Below, one piece after another: positions 44,012 through 54,640 of a DNA stretch of 64,000 nucleotides (its first letter is position 1; every line of letters starts with the position of its first letter). The DNA comes from Thermoplasmata archaeon (GTDB lineage Archaea; Thermoplasmatota; Thermoplasmata; Thermoplasmatales; Thermoplasmataceae), in NCBI GenBank assembly GCA_021806235.1, contig JAJZXU010000010.1:1-64000 (forward strand), read 5' to 3'. The position numbers and the translations under genes are program-made. The notes under the pieces are model-generated. The model was not told the origin of the DNA, ran no database searches, and saw only the letters and a list, made by a program, of their open reading frames with translations.

Positions 44012-44679
44012 ATGGTATATTTTATATATTTTTTATTTCCCACAGCATCATTATAGTCCATATCCATGCCATTTTCTACTGTGAATTTATACAGTTTTTT
44101 CAATAATGATTTTCTGGTTCTCTCTGCCTGCTTTTTTACTATTACTGTCTGCGTTTTTATATATCCCTCATTTCTTGGAAATGCTATTAATTTTGAAATA
44201 AAATCCGGGTATGCTAGTTGAAATATTTTTACCTGAACCCTGACATATTCCGGTACTGGCTTTAGTGAAAAGCTTTTCATTTCATACATTATTTCATGGA
44301 TATAGTCAACAAAATCCGGCTGTGCATATATGCCCACCTCACCGTTAATTATGATTAATCTTGTTCTATCCCTCAACAAACTGTTTTCGTACAGTTCACT
44401 TTTTTTGAATGCATTGATAAATCTCCAGCCCATGGCATAATAATTCTTTTTATCATTATTATTCAAAACTATACTGTTTTTGGTAAGTTCTGAATTTAGC
44501 ATAAATGCAAAACCTTTCATGGCATTCATGCTTATATTCCTCTTAAACTCAGATCTGTAATTGTAATAATTCATCTGTGTTACGGTTTCATCAAGGCATT
44601 TACCGAGAATCATATTTATAGTATCTGATTTGAATTTAACAAAATTATTAACATATTTATGTGTCGCTATCACTTTCAT
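44008..44679 (-). CDS. putative PD-(D/E)XK (RecB/Cas4-like) nuclease
   Basis: GIYAQPDFVDYI ... YEMKSF ... VQVKIFQLAYP = D / ExK / Q motif spacing. Confidence 0.55.
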   Translation of the reverse strand: MKVIATHKYVNNFVKFKSDTINMILGKCLDETVTQMNYYNYRSEFKRNISMNAMKGFAFMLNSELTKNSIVLNNNDKKNYYAMGWRFINAFKKSELYENSLLRDRTRLIIINGEVGIYAQPDFVDYIHEIMYEMKSFSLKPVPEYVRVQVKIFQLAYPDFISKLIAFPRNEGYIKTQTVIVKKQAERTRKSLLKKLYKFTVENGMDMDYNDAVGNKKYIKYTI

Positions 44680-44683
44680 GTTC

Positions 44684-45391
44684 TCACTTTAATATTTTAT
44701 TTGTTGCTATTTTCCATAGATATAAATCGAATATTCCGGGTTTTAATTTATAGCTTTTTGCTATCCTATTGAATATTTCCTCAGTTTCCAGATAATCACT
44801 TTTAGAATTTAATTTTACATTATCTATGTAATTATAATTCATCATAGTTTCCATTATATGTTTATCCAGTATGGCAAAATCAAATATGCCCGTATTCCTC
44901 AGGAAGTGTGATGCCTCTTTATATCCAATTCCCTTTATATTATTTACCAGATATTCCCTTACATAGTTTTTATCATTGCTGGATAACAGCTCCTTTAAAT
45001 CATTCATTACAAATCTTGCATTTACTATATAATCTGATCTTTTATTATAAAACCTGTACTTTATTTTTTTCAGTTCGTCCTTTAATTTATCCCTGTCATA
45101 TTCAATAAATCCATCCATAATATATTTCTGCGTTTTTATTCCCATTTCAGCTGATGTATTGGCAGTTAATATACAGAAACTTAACTCTATAAATAATGAC
45201 CTGTTATCTGACTTGCCAACGTTCATAAAATCTATAATTCTATCATTTATCTTTTTATTATAATGGAGTTCTATCCACCTTATTTTTTTAGAAAGCTCAT
45301 CATTGATTTCTATCATAAAAATTAAAAAAAATTCACTCTTTCTTGAAAGCTTCGTATGTTCTCTTTGCCCTGTTAAGTCTCTTTTCAACAA
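44684..45391 (-). CDS. ogg: N-glycosylase/DNA lyase (Ogg2-like, HhH-GPD)
   Basis: LSFCILTANTSAEMGIKTQ, GIGYKEASHFLRNTGIFDFAILDKHI. Confidence 0.88.
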   Translation of the reverse strand: MLKRDLTGQREHTKLSRKSEFFLIFMIEINDELSKKIRWIELHYNKKINDRIIDFMNVGKSDNRSLFIELSFCILTANTSAEMGIKTQKYIMDGFIEYDRDKLKDELKKIKYRFYNKRSDYIVNARFVMNDLKELLSSNDKNYVREYLVNNIKGIGYKEASHFLRNTGIFDFAILDKHIMETMMNYNYIDNVKLNSKSDYLETEEIFNRIAKSYKLKPGIFDLYLWKIATNKILK

Positions 45392-45956
45392 CTTTCCAGT
45401 TCACGTTCTTCATAAATGCATCCATGTACGGTGCTCTTTTTGCTCCATAATCCGTGTAATATGCATGTTCATATACATCCAGGGGCAATATCATCAGGGC
45501 ATTCCATATCGCACTTGCACTGTGTATATCTGCTCCAACAACTCTTAATTTTCCGTAGTTTAAGTCAAATATTAAATGTGCCCATCCCCTGAATGCTGTT
45601 CCAACAGCCTTGAATAATTTTACAAAGTTATCATAGCTTCCAAAATCCTTATCTATCTGCTCTTTTACTGAAGCAGGGATTTCAACATGTTCTTTGCTCA
45701 ACGATTCAAAGTAATACTCATGTAGCATTGACCCATCATAGTTGAATGCTTCTTCAAGCTTCATCTCTCTTAAATCACTGTAATTCTGATTCGCTTTGCC
45801 CAGATCAACATCGGGTAGTTTTGACCATATTTCATTCAACTTTGTTACATATCCCTTATAATGAACATCAAAATGATAATCTATCTGCTGGTCTGATATA
45901 CCTTCCAATCCTCTTGGCTTTAATTTATCTTTTGCTTCCCATGTCTCTGCTGCCAT
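45333..45956 (-). CDS. sod: Fe/Mn superoxide dismutase
   Basis: IDYHFDVHYKGYVTKLN, DVYEHAYYTDYGAKRAPYMDAF. Confidence 0.96.
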   Translation of the reverse strand: MAAETWEAKDKLKPRGLEGISDQQIDYHFDVHYKGYVTKLNEIWSKLPDVDLGKANQNYSDLREMKLEEAFNYDGSMLHEYYFESLSKEHVEIPASVKEQIDKDFGSYDNFVKLFKAVGTAFRGWAHLIFDLNYGKLRVVGADIHSASAIWNALMILPLDVYEHAYYTDYGAKRAPYMDAFMKNVNWKVVEKRLNRAKRTYEAFKKE

Positions 45957-46129
45957 AATAATCTTTTTGATATTATTTTATCATTTAAAAATTTATTGAC
46001 AGTATTATAGCTTGAAATATAATAAATACCGCATAAATTATTATATATACAATCAGGGAGGTATGCAGTGCCAAATCGCAGTTAAAATTTATACACATTC
46101 ATACTGCAGGTATAATTATCAGCTATGGG

Positions 46130-46370
46130 GAAAATACCATATTATCTATAAGGTTCACCGGGCATTGCAATAACAGGGGCAGTACACTTAATGTCCACTG
46201 CAGAAAATATAAATGGAGAATTTAATACAATGAGCTTTGAAATGAGGATATTGGAACGGGAGCACCCTTCAATTTTGTCCTGTATAAATCTGAATACCTG
46301 GAAAATATAGAATACAATGGTGCGTATCATACCATGTATGTTTCAGAGCCATATATTTATGTTACATAAA
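46130..46370 (+). pseudogene. degenerate coding remnant (..GTGAPFNFVLYKSEYLENIEYNGAYHTMYVSEPYIYVT*)
   Basis: C-terminal-looking open stretch preceded by stops in frame. Confidence 0.3.
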
Positions 46371-46463
46371 AATAATTTTTATATAATTTACAGGTAAAGA
46401 TAATGAAAAATTATATTTTTATTAAGATGTAAAAAATTAATAATGTTTTTACTATAATGTTAT

Positions 46464-47060
46464 ATGATTCCTGTTATAATAATAGGTGGCATACCTGGAG
46501 TTGGAAAAACAAGCACATCTGGTTATCTTGCCAGAGAGTTTAACATAAACATAATATTATCCGGTGATTATTTAAGAGAATTTTTAAGGCCATACAATAC
46601 TAATATTTTAAATAAAAGTGCATATGAGGCATACAAACTTTATGGAGAAAAAAATGAAAAAAATATAATAAAGGGTTATTTAGATCAAACAAAAATAATG
46701 TATAAGGGCATTAATGCCATTCTGAACAGGTCAATAAAAAATGGTGAACCACTTATCCTGGAAACATTGTATTTCATGCCAGAATTTATTGATAAAAATA
46801 TTATAGATAAAATAATTTCAGTATATATTGATATATCGGACATAAATATACATAAAAATAGATTAAAATCAAGAATAAATTATACACATTTTAATTCTCC
46901 GGGTGAGAGGTTAATAGATCAACTGGATGTTTATAAAATTATATCAAATTATTCAATAGAAAATAGCAAAAATAAAAACGTTTTAATTGTTGATAATATA
47001 AATTATGATGAAACAAGGGAGAAAATAAAAAATTATGTTAAAGATAAAATAGAATCATAA
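46464..47060 (+). CDS. P-loop kinase (2-phosphoglycerate kinase-like)
   Basis: IIGGIPGVGKTSTSGYLAREF. Confidence 0.75.
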   Translation: MIPVIIIGGIPGVGKTSTSGYLAREFNINIILSGDYLREFLRPYNTNILNKSAYEAYKLYGEKNEKNIIKGYLDQTKIMYKGINAILNRSIKNGEPLILETLYFMPEFIDKNIIDKIISVYIDISDINIHKNRLKSRINYTHFNSPGERLIDQLDVYKIISNYSIENSKNKNVLIVDNINYDETREKIKNYVKDKIES

Positions 47061-48182
47061 TGCATTGTTTAAATCATTTATTATGTCATCATAATCCTCT
47101 ATACCAATTGATAATCTCATGAATTTATCATTTACCTTTAATGTATCCAATTCATCCTTATTTAATGACCTGTGTGACATTGTATATGGATGTGCAATTA
47201 TTGTATTCACACCGCCCAGTGTGTTTGCAGGAACTATTAATTTCAGTTTCTTAAAGAATGTATTCATATCTCCAGTTATCTCGAAACCAATTATTCCAGA
47301 GAAACCTTTCATATACTCTCTGGCTACATCATAATCAGGATGATTTTCCAGTCCAGGATATATTACATTATTTACCCTTTTATTACTGTATAAAAATTCA
47401 GCTACCTTCATTGTATTATCATTTATTTTGTCCATCCTTAACTTCAATGTTTTAATACCATTATCCGTTAAAAATGCAGAGTTAGGATCAAGAGAAGTAC
47501 CTAAGGTCCTTCTCATTGCATCAATTTTTTCCATTAAATCTGATCTGCCTGCAGCAAGTCCTGAAATAACATTATTATGCCCGGAAATAAATTTTGATGC
47601 GCTATGTATTACTATATCTGCACCCAGTTTAATGGGGTTTATATTAACGGGTGTTGAAAATGTTGAATCGACAATTAAAACCGCATTAGTTTTTCTACAT
47701 TTTTCAGATATTTCTCTAATATCATTTACCCTTAAAATTGGATTTGTTAAGCTTTCTATAAATACAAGCTTTGTATCGTCCTTTATATTTTTTATTATAT
47801 TATCAGTTCCCGGATTAGATATATCTGTTTTTATACCCCATGTTCTTAAAAAATCCTTAAAGAAATGATAGGATCTTGCAAACGTATCAAGATGGGTCAA
47901 TGCCCTGTCTCCGGGTTTTAATAGAGATAGCAGTGTCGTTGTAATAGCTCCCATTCCAGAAGAAAACACGTTATAATCTTCCGCATATTCTAATTCCTTT
48001 ATCTTTAATCCAAGATTCTCAACAGTAGGGTTATATTCCCTCGTATATCTATACTTCTGCCCCTCTGGAACAATATATGAGCTTGTCTGATATATTGGAA
48101 ACGTTAAAGGCCTTGCATACACATTATCTACATTATCACTAATACCACTAATCATAATATCCCTCCATAATATCTGTTTCAA
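47055..48182 (-). CDS. Cys/Met metabolism PLP-dependent enzyme (cystathionine gamma-synthase/lyase-like)
   Basis: YTREYNPTVENLGLKIKELE, VIHSASKFISGHNNVISG. Confidence 0.93.
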   Translation of the reverse strand: MKQILWRDIMISGISDNVDNVYARPLTFPIYQTSSYIVPEGQKYRYTREYNPTVENLGLKIKELEYAEDYNVFSSGMGAITTTLLSLLKPGDRALTHLDTFARSYHFFKDFLRTWGIKTDISNPGTDNIIKNIKDDTKLVFIESLTNPILRVNDIREISEKCRKTNAVLIVDSTFSTPVNINPIKLGADIVIHSASKFISGHNNVISGLAAGRSDLMEKIDAMRRTLGTSLDPNSAFLTDNGIKTLKLRMDKINDNTMKVAEFLYSNKRVNNVIYPGLENHPDYDVAREYMKGFSGIIGFEITGDMNTFFKKLKLIVPANTLGGVNTIIAHPYTMSHRSLNKDELDTLKVNDKFMRLSIGIEDYDDIINDLNNAL

Positions 48183-49059
48183 TAATTTTATAACCGGTTT
48201 TAAATGAATACATAATATTTTTTATATCATTCAATATATTATTTTTATTTGAATACTCGTCAATAAATATTAAAATTGTAGGTCCTGCACCACTTACACA
48301 TACAGAAATTGCATTATTTTTTATTGCCTTTTCCTTTATGTCATAATAATACGAAAACATGGCACTTCTTGCCTTTTCAACAATACCATCATTCATGCCA
48401 TACCTTATGGAATCCCTATCACCACTGGTAAAGCCATAAATTAGCGTTGCTAGATATCCAGAATTTTTTACATGGTCTCTTATATCTATCTGTTTTGGAA
48501 CCAGCGACCTTGCATACCTTGTTTTATTATACATGCTTACATCAGGTATGATTAATAGCAATTTTAAATCATAATTTATATCTATCTTTTTTACTCTTAA
48601 CGGGTCACTGGATGTGATTAATGTCAATCCGCCATAAATTCCTGATGAAACGTTGTCAGGATGGGCAGAACCGGCTGCCGCTATTTCCCCATACATGGAA
48701 TAATAAATCATTTCATCCTTATTTAAATTTAAATCAAATAATTCATTAAAAGCCTTAACCGCGGCAGAAGAGGATGCACCACTGCTACCTAAACCCAGAC
48801 CTATAGGTACTCCCTTTTCTATATATATATTGATTTTTTCATTTATATTTTTATCATCCATAATCTTCATGATGCTCAGGCCAGCGGTATTTTTTTCAGG
48901 GTTTAAGGGGGTTTTCTCGGAAATTATCCTTATTCTTTCATTGCCATTTGAAGTTTCTATTTTTACCCTATCAAAAAATGCCCTGTGGCTCAATGATAAT
49001 ATATCATATCCAGGGCCAAGGTTTGCCGATGAAGAGTAGCTTATTTTTTCTGATTCCAT
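48148..49059 (-). CDS. thrB: homoserine kinase
   Basis: SSSANLGPGYDILS, VPIGLGLGSSGASSSAAVKAF, VSGAGPTILIF. Confidence 0.93.
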   Translation of the reverse strand: MESEKISYSSSANLGPGYDILSLSHRAFFDRVKIETSNGNERIRIISEKTPLNPEKNTAGLSIMKIMDDKNINEKINIYIEKGVPIGLGLGSSGASSSAAVKAFNELFDLNLNKDEMIYYSMYGEIAAAGSAHPDNVSSGIYGGLTLITSSDPLRVKKIDINYDLKLLLIIPDVSMYNKTRYARSLVPKQIDIRDHVKNSGYLATLIYGFTSGDRDSIRYGMNDGIVEKARSAMFSYYYDIKEKAIKNNAISVCVSGAGPTILIFIDEYSNKNNILNDIKNIMYSFKTGYKIIETDIMEGYYD

Positions 49060-49334
49060 ACCTTATAATATATTCATAAGATAAATTTATTATTTCATTA
49101 TATATGATTCTAGGTAATATTGTTATAACAATTGTCAGTATTTTTTATATAAAATTTCTCTGGCAAATTGTAAAATAAATTTATGGAAATGCTAATTTAA
49201 AATTATACCTTAAAAGCGTAAATTATGGGCTATGTGCTGCATAAAGATACTGATTCTCCAACACCAGTTACCAGATATATGATTACCTTTAAGAGTTAGG
49301 ATAAATTTTTATAGCATGATAGTTATTTCTATGT

Positions 49335-49721
49335 ATGGATATAACAAAATCAATTAAGGATGCTGTAAATTTAATATTAACCACCGGTGGAAACAATGTA
49401 ATATTCATTATTAATTATGGTTCATACATCAATGGCAATTTTCATGAAGGCTCAGACATAGATCTGTGTATTTATTATTCCGGCGGTAAAAAGGAGAGAT
49501 TTAACTTTAGATTAAGTGTTTTATCCAGCATAAATGATATTTTTGATGTGCAGATTTTCCAGGATCTGCCACTATACATCCGGAAAGATGTTTTAAAAGG
49601 CAGGTTATTATATTCAAAAAATAATGAATTATTATATGATATAGCAAGGGATACAATATATGAATTTGATGATTTCAAAAGAGGATATTATGATATTATT
49701 GGCCTGGAGAAGATACAATGA
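49335..49721 (+). CDS. minimal nucleotidyltransferase (MntA-like antitoxin)
   Basis: NYGSYINGNFHEGSDIDLCIYY. Confidence 0.88.
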   Translation: MDITKSIKDAVNLILTTGGNNVIFIINYGSYINGNFHEGSDIDLCIYYSGGKKERFNFRLSVLSSINDIFDVQIFQDLPLYIRKDVLKGRLLYSKNNELLYDIARDTIYEFDDFKRGYYDIIGLEKIQ

Positions 49722-50137
49722 GAAAAGATATTATAAAAAATAAGATAAAAGAGGTATATGACAGTTTAGAACTTATTGAAGTAAATATGCCTGCTGATTT
49801 TGAAAAATTCCAGGATCTCGGAATAATTAAAGATGGAATGTATAAAAGGCTTGAATATGCCATTGAAAATTTAATAGATGTGTTTTATATAATAGGTTCT
49901 GACATTAATATCGGGACACCATATGACGATTCCGACATGCTGGAAAAATTAGACAGTGCAGGAATTATAACTGAGGAATGCTGTAAAATAATGAAGAATC
50001 TAAAAGGGTTCAGAAATATCTTGGTTCACAGGTATTCCAGAATAGATGATTTTATGTCATTTACATTTATTAAAGAGAACATTAAGGATTTTAATTATGT
50101 TATAGAATGCATTGATAATATCATGGGAAAGCATTAA
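49718..50137 (+). CDS. HEPN-domain (HepT/DUF86-like) putative RNase toxin
   Basis: GFRNILVHRYSRID = Rx4-6H motif; ATGA overlap with MNT gene. Confidence 0.88.
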   Translation: MRKDIIKNKIKEVYDSLELIEVNMPADFEKFQDLGIIKDGMYKRLEYAIENLIDVFYIIGSDINIGTPYDDSDMLEKLDSAGIITEECCKIMKNLKGFRNILVHRYSRIDDFMSFTFIKENIKDFNYVIECIDNIMGKH

Positions 50138-50205
50138 TTACAGCTACAGTATTATAATTCCAGACTATATTGTTATAAACCCCACTATATAGCTAAGGAT
50201 TAATG

Positions 50206-50727
50206 TTATTCCTTTAATATTAATTCCATCATTATTTCATTTATATAATTATTATTGCGCTTAATTGCATTTTCTCTTATTCCGATTTCACGGAATCCCA
50301 TAGAGGTATACAGGTGCCTTGCAGCATAATTTGTTTCAAAAACCGATAGATAGATAACCTCAAAAATATTTTTTGCTTTTTCTATGGATTCCTTTAAAAG
50401 GGCCTTTCCGATACCTATTGCTCTGAACTCCTTTTTTATGGCTATCCCAAGACCTGCACTGTGGTTTAATTCTGAATTAGGTCTTATACCAATAATGTCA
50501 CATAATCCCACTACATGGTCATTTTCCTCGGCAACCATCACAATGGCATTGTGCCCCAACATTAATTTATATTCACCGGCAAACCAGTCCACTTCTGATA
50601 TTAAATCAGGTTTATTATTATACAGTATAAGTCCAAAATTCTGATCATGTTTTACCTCATCATAATAGGAATAATAATTACTTACAACATCATTGAAGTC
50701 ATTAAATCTTAACTCCCTTATAATCAT
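50206..50727 (-). CDS. GNAT-family N-acetyltransferase
   Basis: KKEFRAIGIGKALLKESIEKAK, NYAARHLYTSMGFREIG. Confidence 0.93.
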   Translation of the reverse strand: MIIRELRFNDFNDVVSNYYSYYDEVKHDQNFGLILYNNKPDLISEVDWFAGEYKLMLGHNAIVMVAEENDHVVGLCDIIGIRPNSELNHSAGLGIAIKKEFRAIGIGKALLKESIEKAKNIFEVIYLSVFETNYAARHLYTSMGFREIGIRENAIKRNNNYINEIMMELILKE

Positions 50728-50989
50728 ATAAATATATTCGTAATGTATTATTAAATTTTATTATTGGCTATCAGCTCTTTGAGTTTTTATTACCTGTTTA
50801 CTGTATACCTTTAACCCAGATAGGTTAACATTAATCCCATTTCCACTCAAATGCAGGCATCATGTTCCAAAATATCCTGAAATCCTGATGTAAATAGTGA
50901 TTGGAATATGATTATGATATATAATTTAATTTTTTTATCATGTATCGCTTATTATTAAAAGTATAAATATTAAAATTATATATTTAAGG

Positions 50990-52132
50990 GTGTATGATGT
51001 CATAGTTTCAGGTGCCGGTCCTTCCGGTTCATATTTATCCTATTTATTATCGAAAAACGGTTACAGGGTACTGCAACTGGAAGAGCATAAGGAAGTAGGA
51101 AAACCTGTGGAATGTACGGGACTGGTTTCAGAGAGGGTTTTTAAATACATAGATTCAAAAGCAAAGATAAATGAGGTTCATGGTGCAAATGTTTATTTCC
51201 CAAATAATAAATCAATACATATATCAAAGGGGGAAAAAACAATAGTAATGTACAGGGATGAATTTGATAAGGATGCATCGGCCATGGCAATATCTGCAGG
51301 AACAGATTTACACATCCGTTCAAGGGTAATTAGTGCCACAGTAAATGACGAATATGCTGAGGTAAAGTATAAGCAACGCGGAGAAATAAAATATGCCAAA
51401 TCAAAGGTAATAGTTGGTGCGGATGGTGCAAACAGCACAATTAGAAGGGTTCTAAATTACGAAAGGCCAAAAAAGATAATATCAACATATCAGGTTGATT
51501 CATCTGTTTATCTCGAGGATCAGGACGATGTTAACGTTTTTATTGGTTCAGAAAATAGCAGGGGATTTTTTGGATGGGCCGTGCCCTCTGGAGAAATCAC
51601 AAGGATAGGCGTTGGTGTTGACCACGTTACAGCAATAAGATATTTTAAAAATATTAATAATAAATTTGATAAATCAAAAATATTAGGCATAAATGCCGGG
51701 CCTATACCCATAAATTATATAAAAAAAACTTATGGTTACAGATCACTATTACTCGGTGATGCTGCGGGAATAGTAAAGCCATTATCAGGTGGAGGAATAT
51801 ACACAGGAATCATATCTGCAAAGAATGCATATATTGCCCTAAATAAATGTTTTAACAACAATGATTTTTCTGAAGATTCAATGAAATATTATCAGAAATT
51901 GTGGAAAAGGGAAATAGGCAGGGAATTATTTATCGATTCCTTAATTCAAAATTATTTTTCAAAAATAAGTACAAATGACAAACTGTTGAATAAGATCTAT
52001 GACAGAATAAATAATGATGAGATAATAAAAATGATAAATTCTTTAGGTGATATAGATTACCCCGCGAGGATAGTTTTATCCATATTAATTAAAAAGCCAC
52101 AGCTATTAAAATATTTTTTATTCCGGTCGTAA
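50990..52132 (+). CDS. geranylgeranyl reductase family FAD-dependent oxidoreductase (GTG start)
   Basis: VSGAGPSGSYLSYLLSKNG, CTGLVSERVF, LLGDAAGIVKPLSGGGIYTGIISAKNA. Confidence 0.92.
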   Translation: MYDVIVSGAGPSGSYLSYLLSKNGYRVLQLEEHKEVGKPVECTGLVSERVFKYIDSKAKINEVHGANVYFPNNKSIHISKGEKTIVMYRDEFDKDASAMAISAGTDLHIRSRVISATVNDEYAEVKYKQRGEIKYAKSKVIVGADGANSTIRRVLNYERPKKIISTYQVDSSVYLEDQDDVNVFIGSENSRGFFGWAVPSGEITRIGVGVDHVTAIRYFKNINNKFDKSKILGINAGPIPINYIKKTYGYRSLLLGDAAGIVKPLSGGGIYTGIISAKNAYIALNKCFNNNDFSEDSMKYYQKLWKREIGRELFIDSLIQNYFSKISTNDKLLNKIYDRINNDEIIKMINSLGDIDYPARIVLSILIKKPQLLKYFLFRS

Positions 52133-52174
52133 AACACCCGAATTCTGAAGTTTAATAGCAATAATAATGGGCAA

Positions 52175-53152
52175 TTGCTTACCAATATTTTCACATTACA
52201 ATTTTCCTGTTTTACGTTAAATTCATTCCACAGTTTAATTTATAAAGCATTAATAAATTATCATAAAGTGAGTAAAAAATTAGTATATTTTATGCTGTTA
52301 ATTTCAGTTGTATTTTTATGGGGCCTATCCTTTCCACTGATGAAGCTGACATTATATTATATAAGCCCGGTATTATTATTATCAACCAGGTTTTTATTAT
52401 CTGCAGCTTTAATGGTACCATTAGTATTTAAAAATAAAAAATTATTCGAGAAAAATAATATCGTTATAGGCATTATCGGTGGAATTTTATTATTTCTTGC
52501 ATATTATTTTCAGACCGTGGGGTTAAAATACACAACACCATCACAGTCCGGTTTAATCACGGGCACATATATAATTTTACTGCCATTGATTTCATTACTG
52601 TATGTAAAACTTAAAATAAACAAAATAGATGTATTTGCAGTTTTACTGGGATTTGCCGGGTTATTCCTCATGTCATCATTTAGGATCTCCACGCACTATG
52701 CTTTCGGTGATATATTAACATTCATATGTGCTATATTTTATGCATTTCAAACAGTATATGTGTATAAGTATACAAAATTCCTGGATAGTCTGGTATTTAC
52801 ATTTTACCAGTTACTTATCGTGGGTGTTTTATCCTCACTATTTTTACCATTTCATGTTAGTTTTTCTGGATTACACGTACCTATTGTGATTTTTACAGTA
52901 ATATTTACCGCTGTGTTTGCAGGTTTATATTCATATCTAATAAATACAAGGGCACTGCTGTATATAGAGCCCACAGCGGCGGGGGTTGTATATGTGGGCG
53001 AACCTGTATTTGCTGTTATAACGTCCATATTTATAATTAATGAGATACCTACAATTTATACGGTAATTGGTGGAATAATAATAGTAATAGCAATGTTCAT
53101 CGAAACCTTCCATAAATATGTTGAAAGCAAGGGGTCATTTAAAGCAGATTAA
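52175..53152 (+). CDS. EamA/DMT-type transporter (true start probably ~52268 or later)
   Basis: FLWGLSFPLMKLTL, polytopic, second EamA repeat. Confidence 0.9.
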   Translation: MLTNIFTLQFSCFTLNSFHSLIYKALINYHKVSKKLVYFMLLISVVFLWGLSFPLMKLTLYYISPVLLLSTRFLLSAALMVPLVFKNKKLFEKNNIVIGIIGGILLFLAYYFQTVGLKYTTPSQSGLITGTYIILLPLISLLYVKLKINKIDVFAVLLGFAGLFLMSSFRISTHYAFGDILTFICAIFYAFQTVYVYKYTKFLDSLVFTFYQLLIVGVLSSLFLPFHVSFSGLHVPIVIFTVIFTAVFAGLYSYLINTRALLYIEPTAAGVVYVGEPVFAVITSIFIINEIPTIYTVIGGIIIVIAMFIETFHKYVESKGSFKAD

Positions 53153-53198
53153 ATCTATATATAACTATATATTATAAATAGATAATATTTATATAAAC

Positions 53199-54638
53199 AT
53201 GGAATATAGACAGCCGATGAGTATAGATAATAGTGAAAATGGAAATATTAATGCTATAAATTCGGCACTGGATAATGCAACTGGTTCTTTTCACCTTAAA
53301 ACATTATTAACAGCCGGCATGGGATTTTTTACCGATGCCTATGATCTGTTTATAATAGGCACAGTAATAGGAATCTTACCGTTAATAGGATGGACAAACA
53401 TGACAACATCGTCAAGTGCACTGGTTGGATCAATTTCCTTAATTGCAGCCGTTGTTGGTGCTTTGTTATTTGGTAGATTGTTGGACTATCTGGGGAGGAA
53501 AGCCGTATATGGCACAGAATTAATTCTACTGATTATAGGTGCCTTAGGAAGTGCATTCCTGACACCCTTTAATAACGTCACAGCTCTTGTTATGTGGAGA
53601 TTTATTTTAGGTATAGGTATAGGTGGAGATTATGCAACTTCATCAGTTATAATGGCGGAATATTCAAACATAAAGAGCAGGGGAAAATATGTAGGAAGCA
53701 TATTATCCATGCAGAGTATTGGCCTGGTAGTTTCATCATTACTGGCACTGGCATTTCTTAAGGGTGGTGTACCATTGGGCATAACATGGAAAGCATTGCT
53801 GGCTGTTGGGGCAATACCTGCAGTTATAGTAATATACTACAGGAGGAAAATGCCAGAACCACCAAGATATACAGTTTCCATGGGTAGATCCACGGAAGCA
53901 GCAAAGAACCTAAAATCTTACACAGGCATAGATGTTAATGTTTCAACAAATAACCAGAAAGTGGAAGCTCCGTGGTATGTATTATTTAAGGACAGAACAT
54001 TTTTGATAACATTAATAGGAACCGCTGGTTCATGGTTTTTAATGGACTGGGCATTTTATGGTAATTCCATAATGTCCGGCAGAATATTCTCTACAATAAT
54101 AACAGTTAAGGGTTTAGCAGGCTTAACACTATCAACAGAATATTCGACATTGATCTTTATTGTAGCGGCTTTACCGGGATACTGGCTTGCAACATTTACG
54201 CTGGACAAACTGGGGAGAAAACCAATACAGTTAGTAGGTTTTGCAATGCTTGCATTATCATATGGAATACTTGCATTATTTCCGTCTATTAATTCGGCGG
54301 CATATATAATGGAATTCCTCTTTTTATATGGTTTCAGCTACTTTTTTATGATGTTTGGGCCAAATGTAACAACATTTGTCTATCCACCAGAAGTATTCCC
54401 TGTTACCGCAAGAGGCCTGGGAACCGGTATATCTGCAGCTGGAGGTAAAACGGGAGCGTTTATAGGTACATTTATTGATGCGTTTATAATCGTAAGTGGT
54501 TTATCCGTACTTATGACTGTACTGGCCATACTCTCAACAATGGGATTTATAATCACACTGTTCTTTTTACCCGAGCCAAAGAGGAAATCTATGGAAGAAC
54601 TATCCAGAGAAAGCAGCTATACAAAAAATAGCCAGTAA
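53199..54638 (+). CDS. MFS transporter
   Basis: GRLLDYLGRKAVYG, IGIGGDYATSSVIMAEY, RGLGTGISAAGGKTGAFIGT. Confidence 0.92.
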   Translation: MEYRQPMSIDNSENGNINAINSALDNATGSFHLKTLLTAGMGFFTDAYDLFIIGTVIGILPLIGWTNMTTSSSALVGSISLIAAVVGALLFGRLLDYLGRKAVYGTELILLIIGALGSAFLTPFNNVTALVMWRFILGIGIGGDYATSSVIMAEYSNIKSRGKYVGSILSMQSIGLVVSSLLALAFLKGGVPLGITWKALLAVGAIPAVIVIYYRRKMPEPPRYTVSMGRSTEAAKNLKSYTGIDVNVSTNNQKVEAPWYVLFKDRTFLITLIGTAGSWFLMDWAFYGNSIMSGRIFSTIITVKGLAGLTLSTEYSTLIFIVAALPGYWLATFTLDKLGRKPIQLVGFAMLALSYGILALFPSINSAAYIMEFLFLYGFSYFFMMFGPNVTTFVYPPEVFPVTARGLGTGISAAGGKTGAFIGTFIDAFIIVSGLSVLMTVLAILSTMGFIITLFFLPEPKRKSMEELSRESSYTKNSQ

Positions 54639-54640
54639 TT

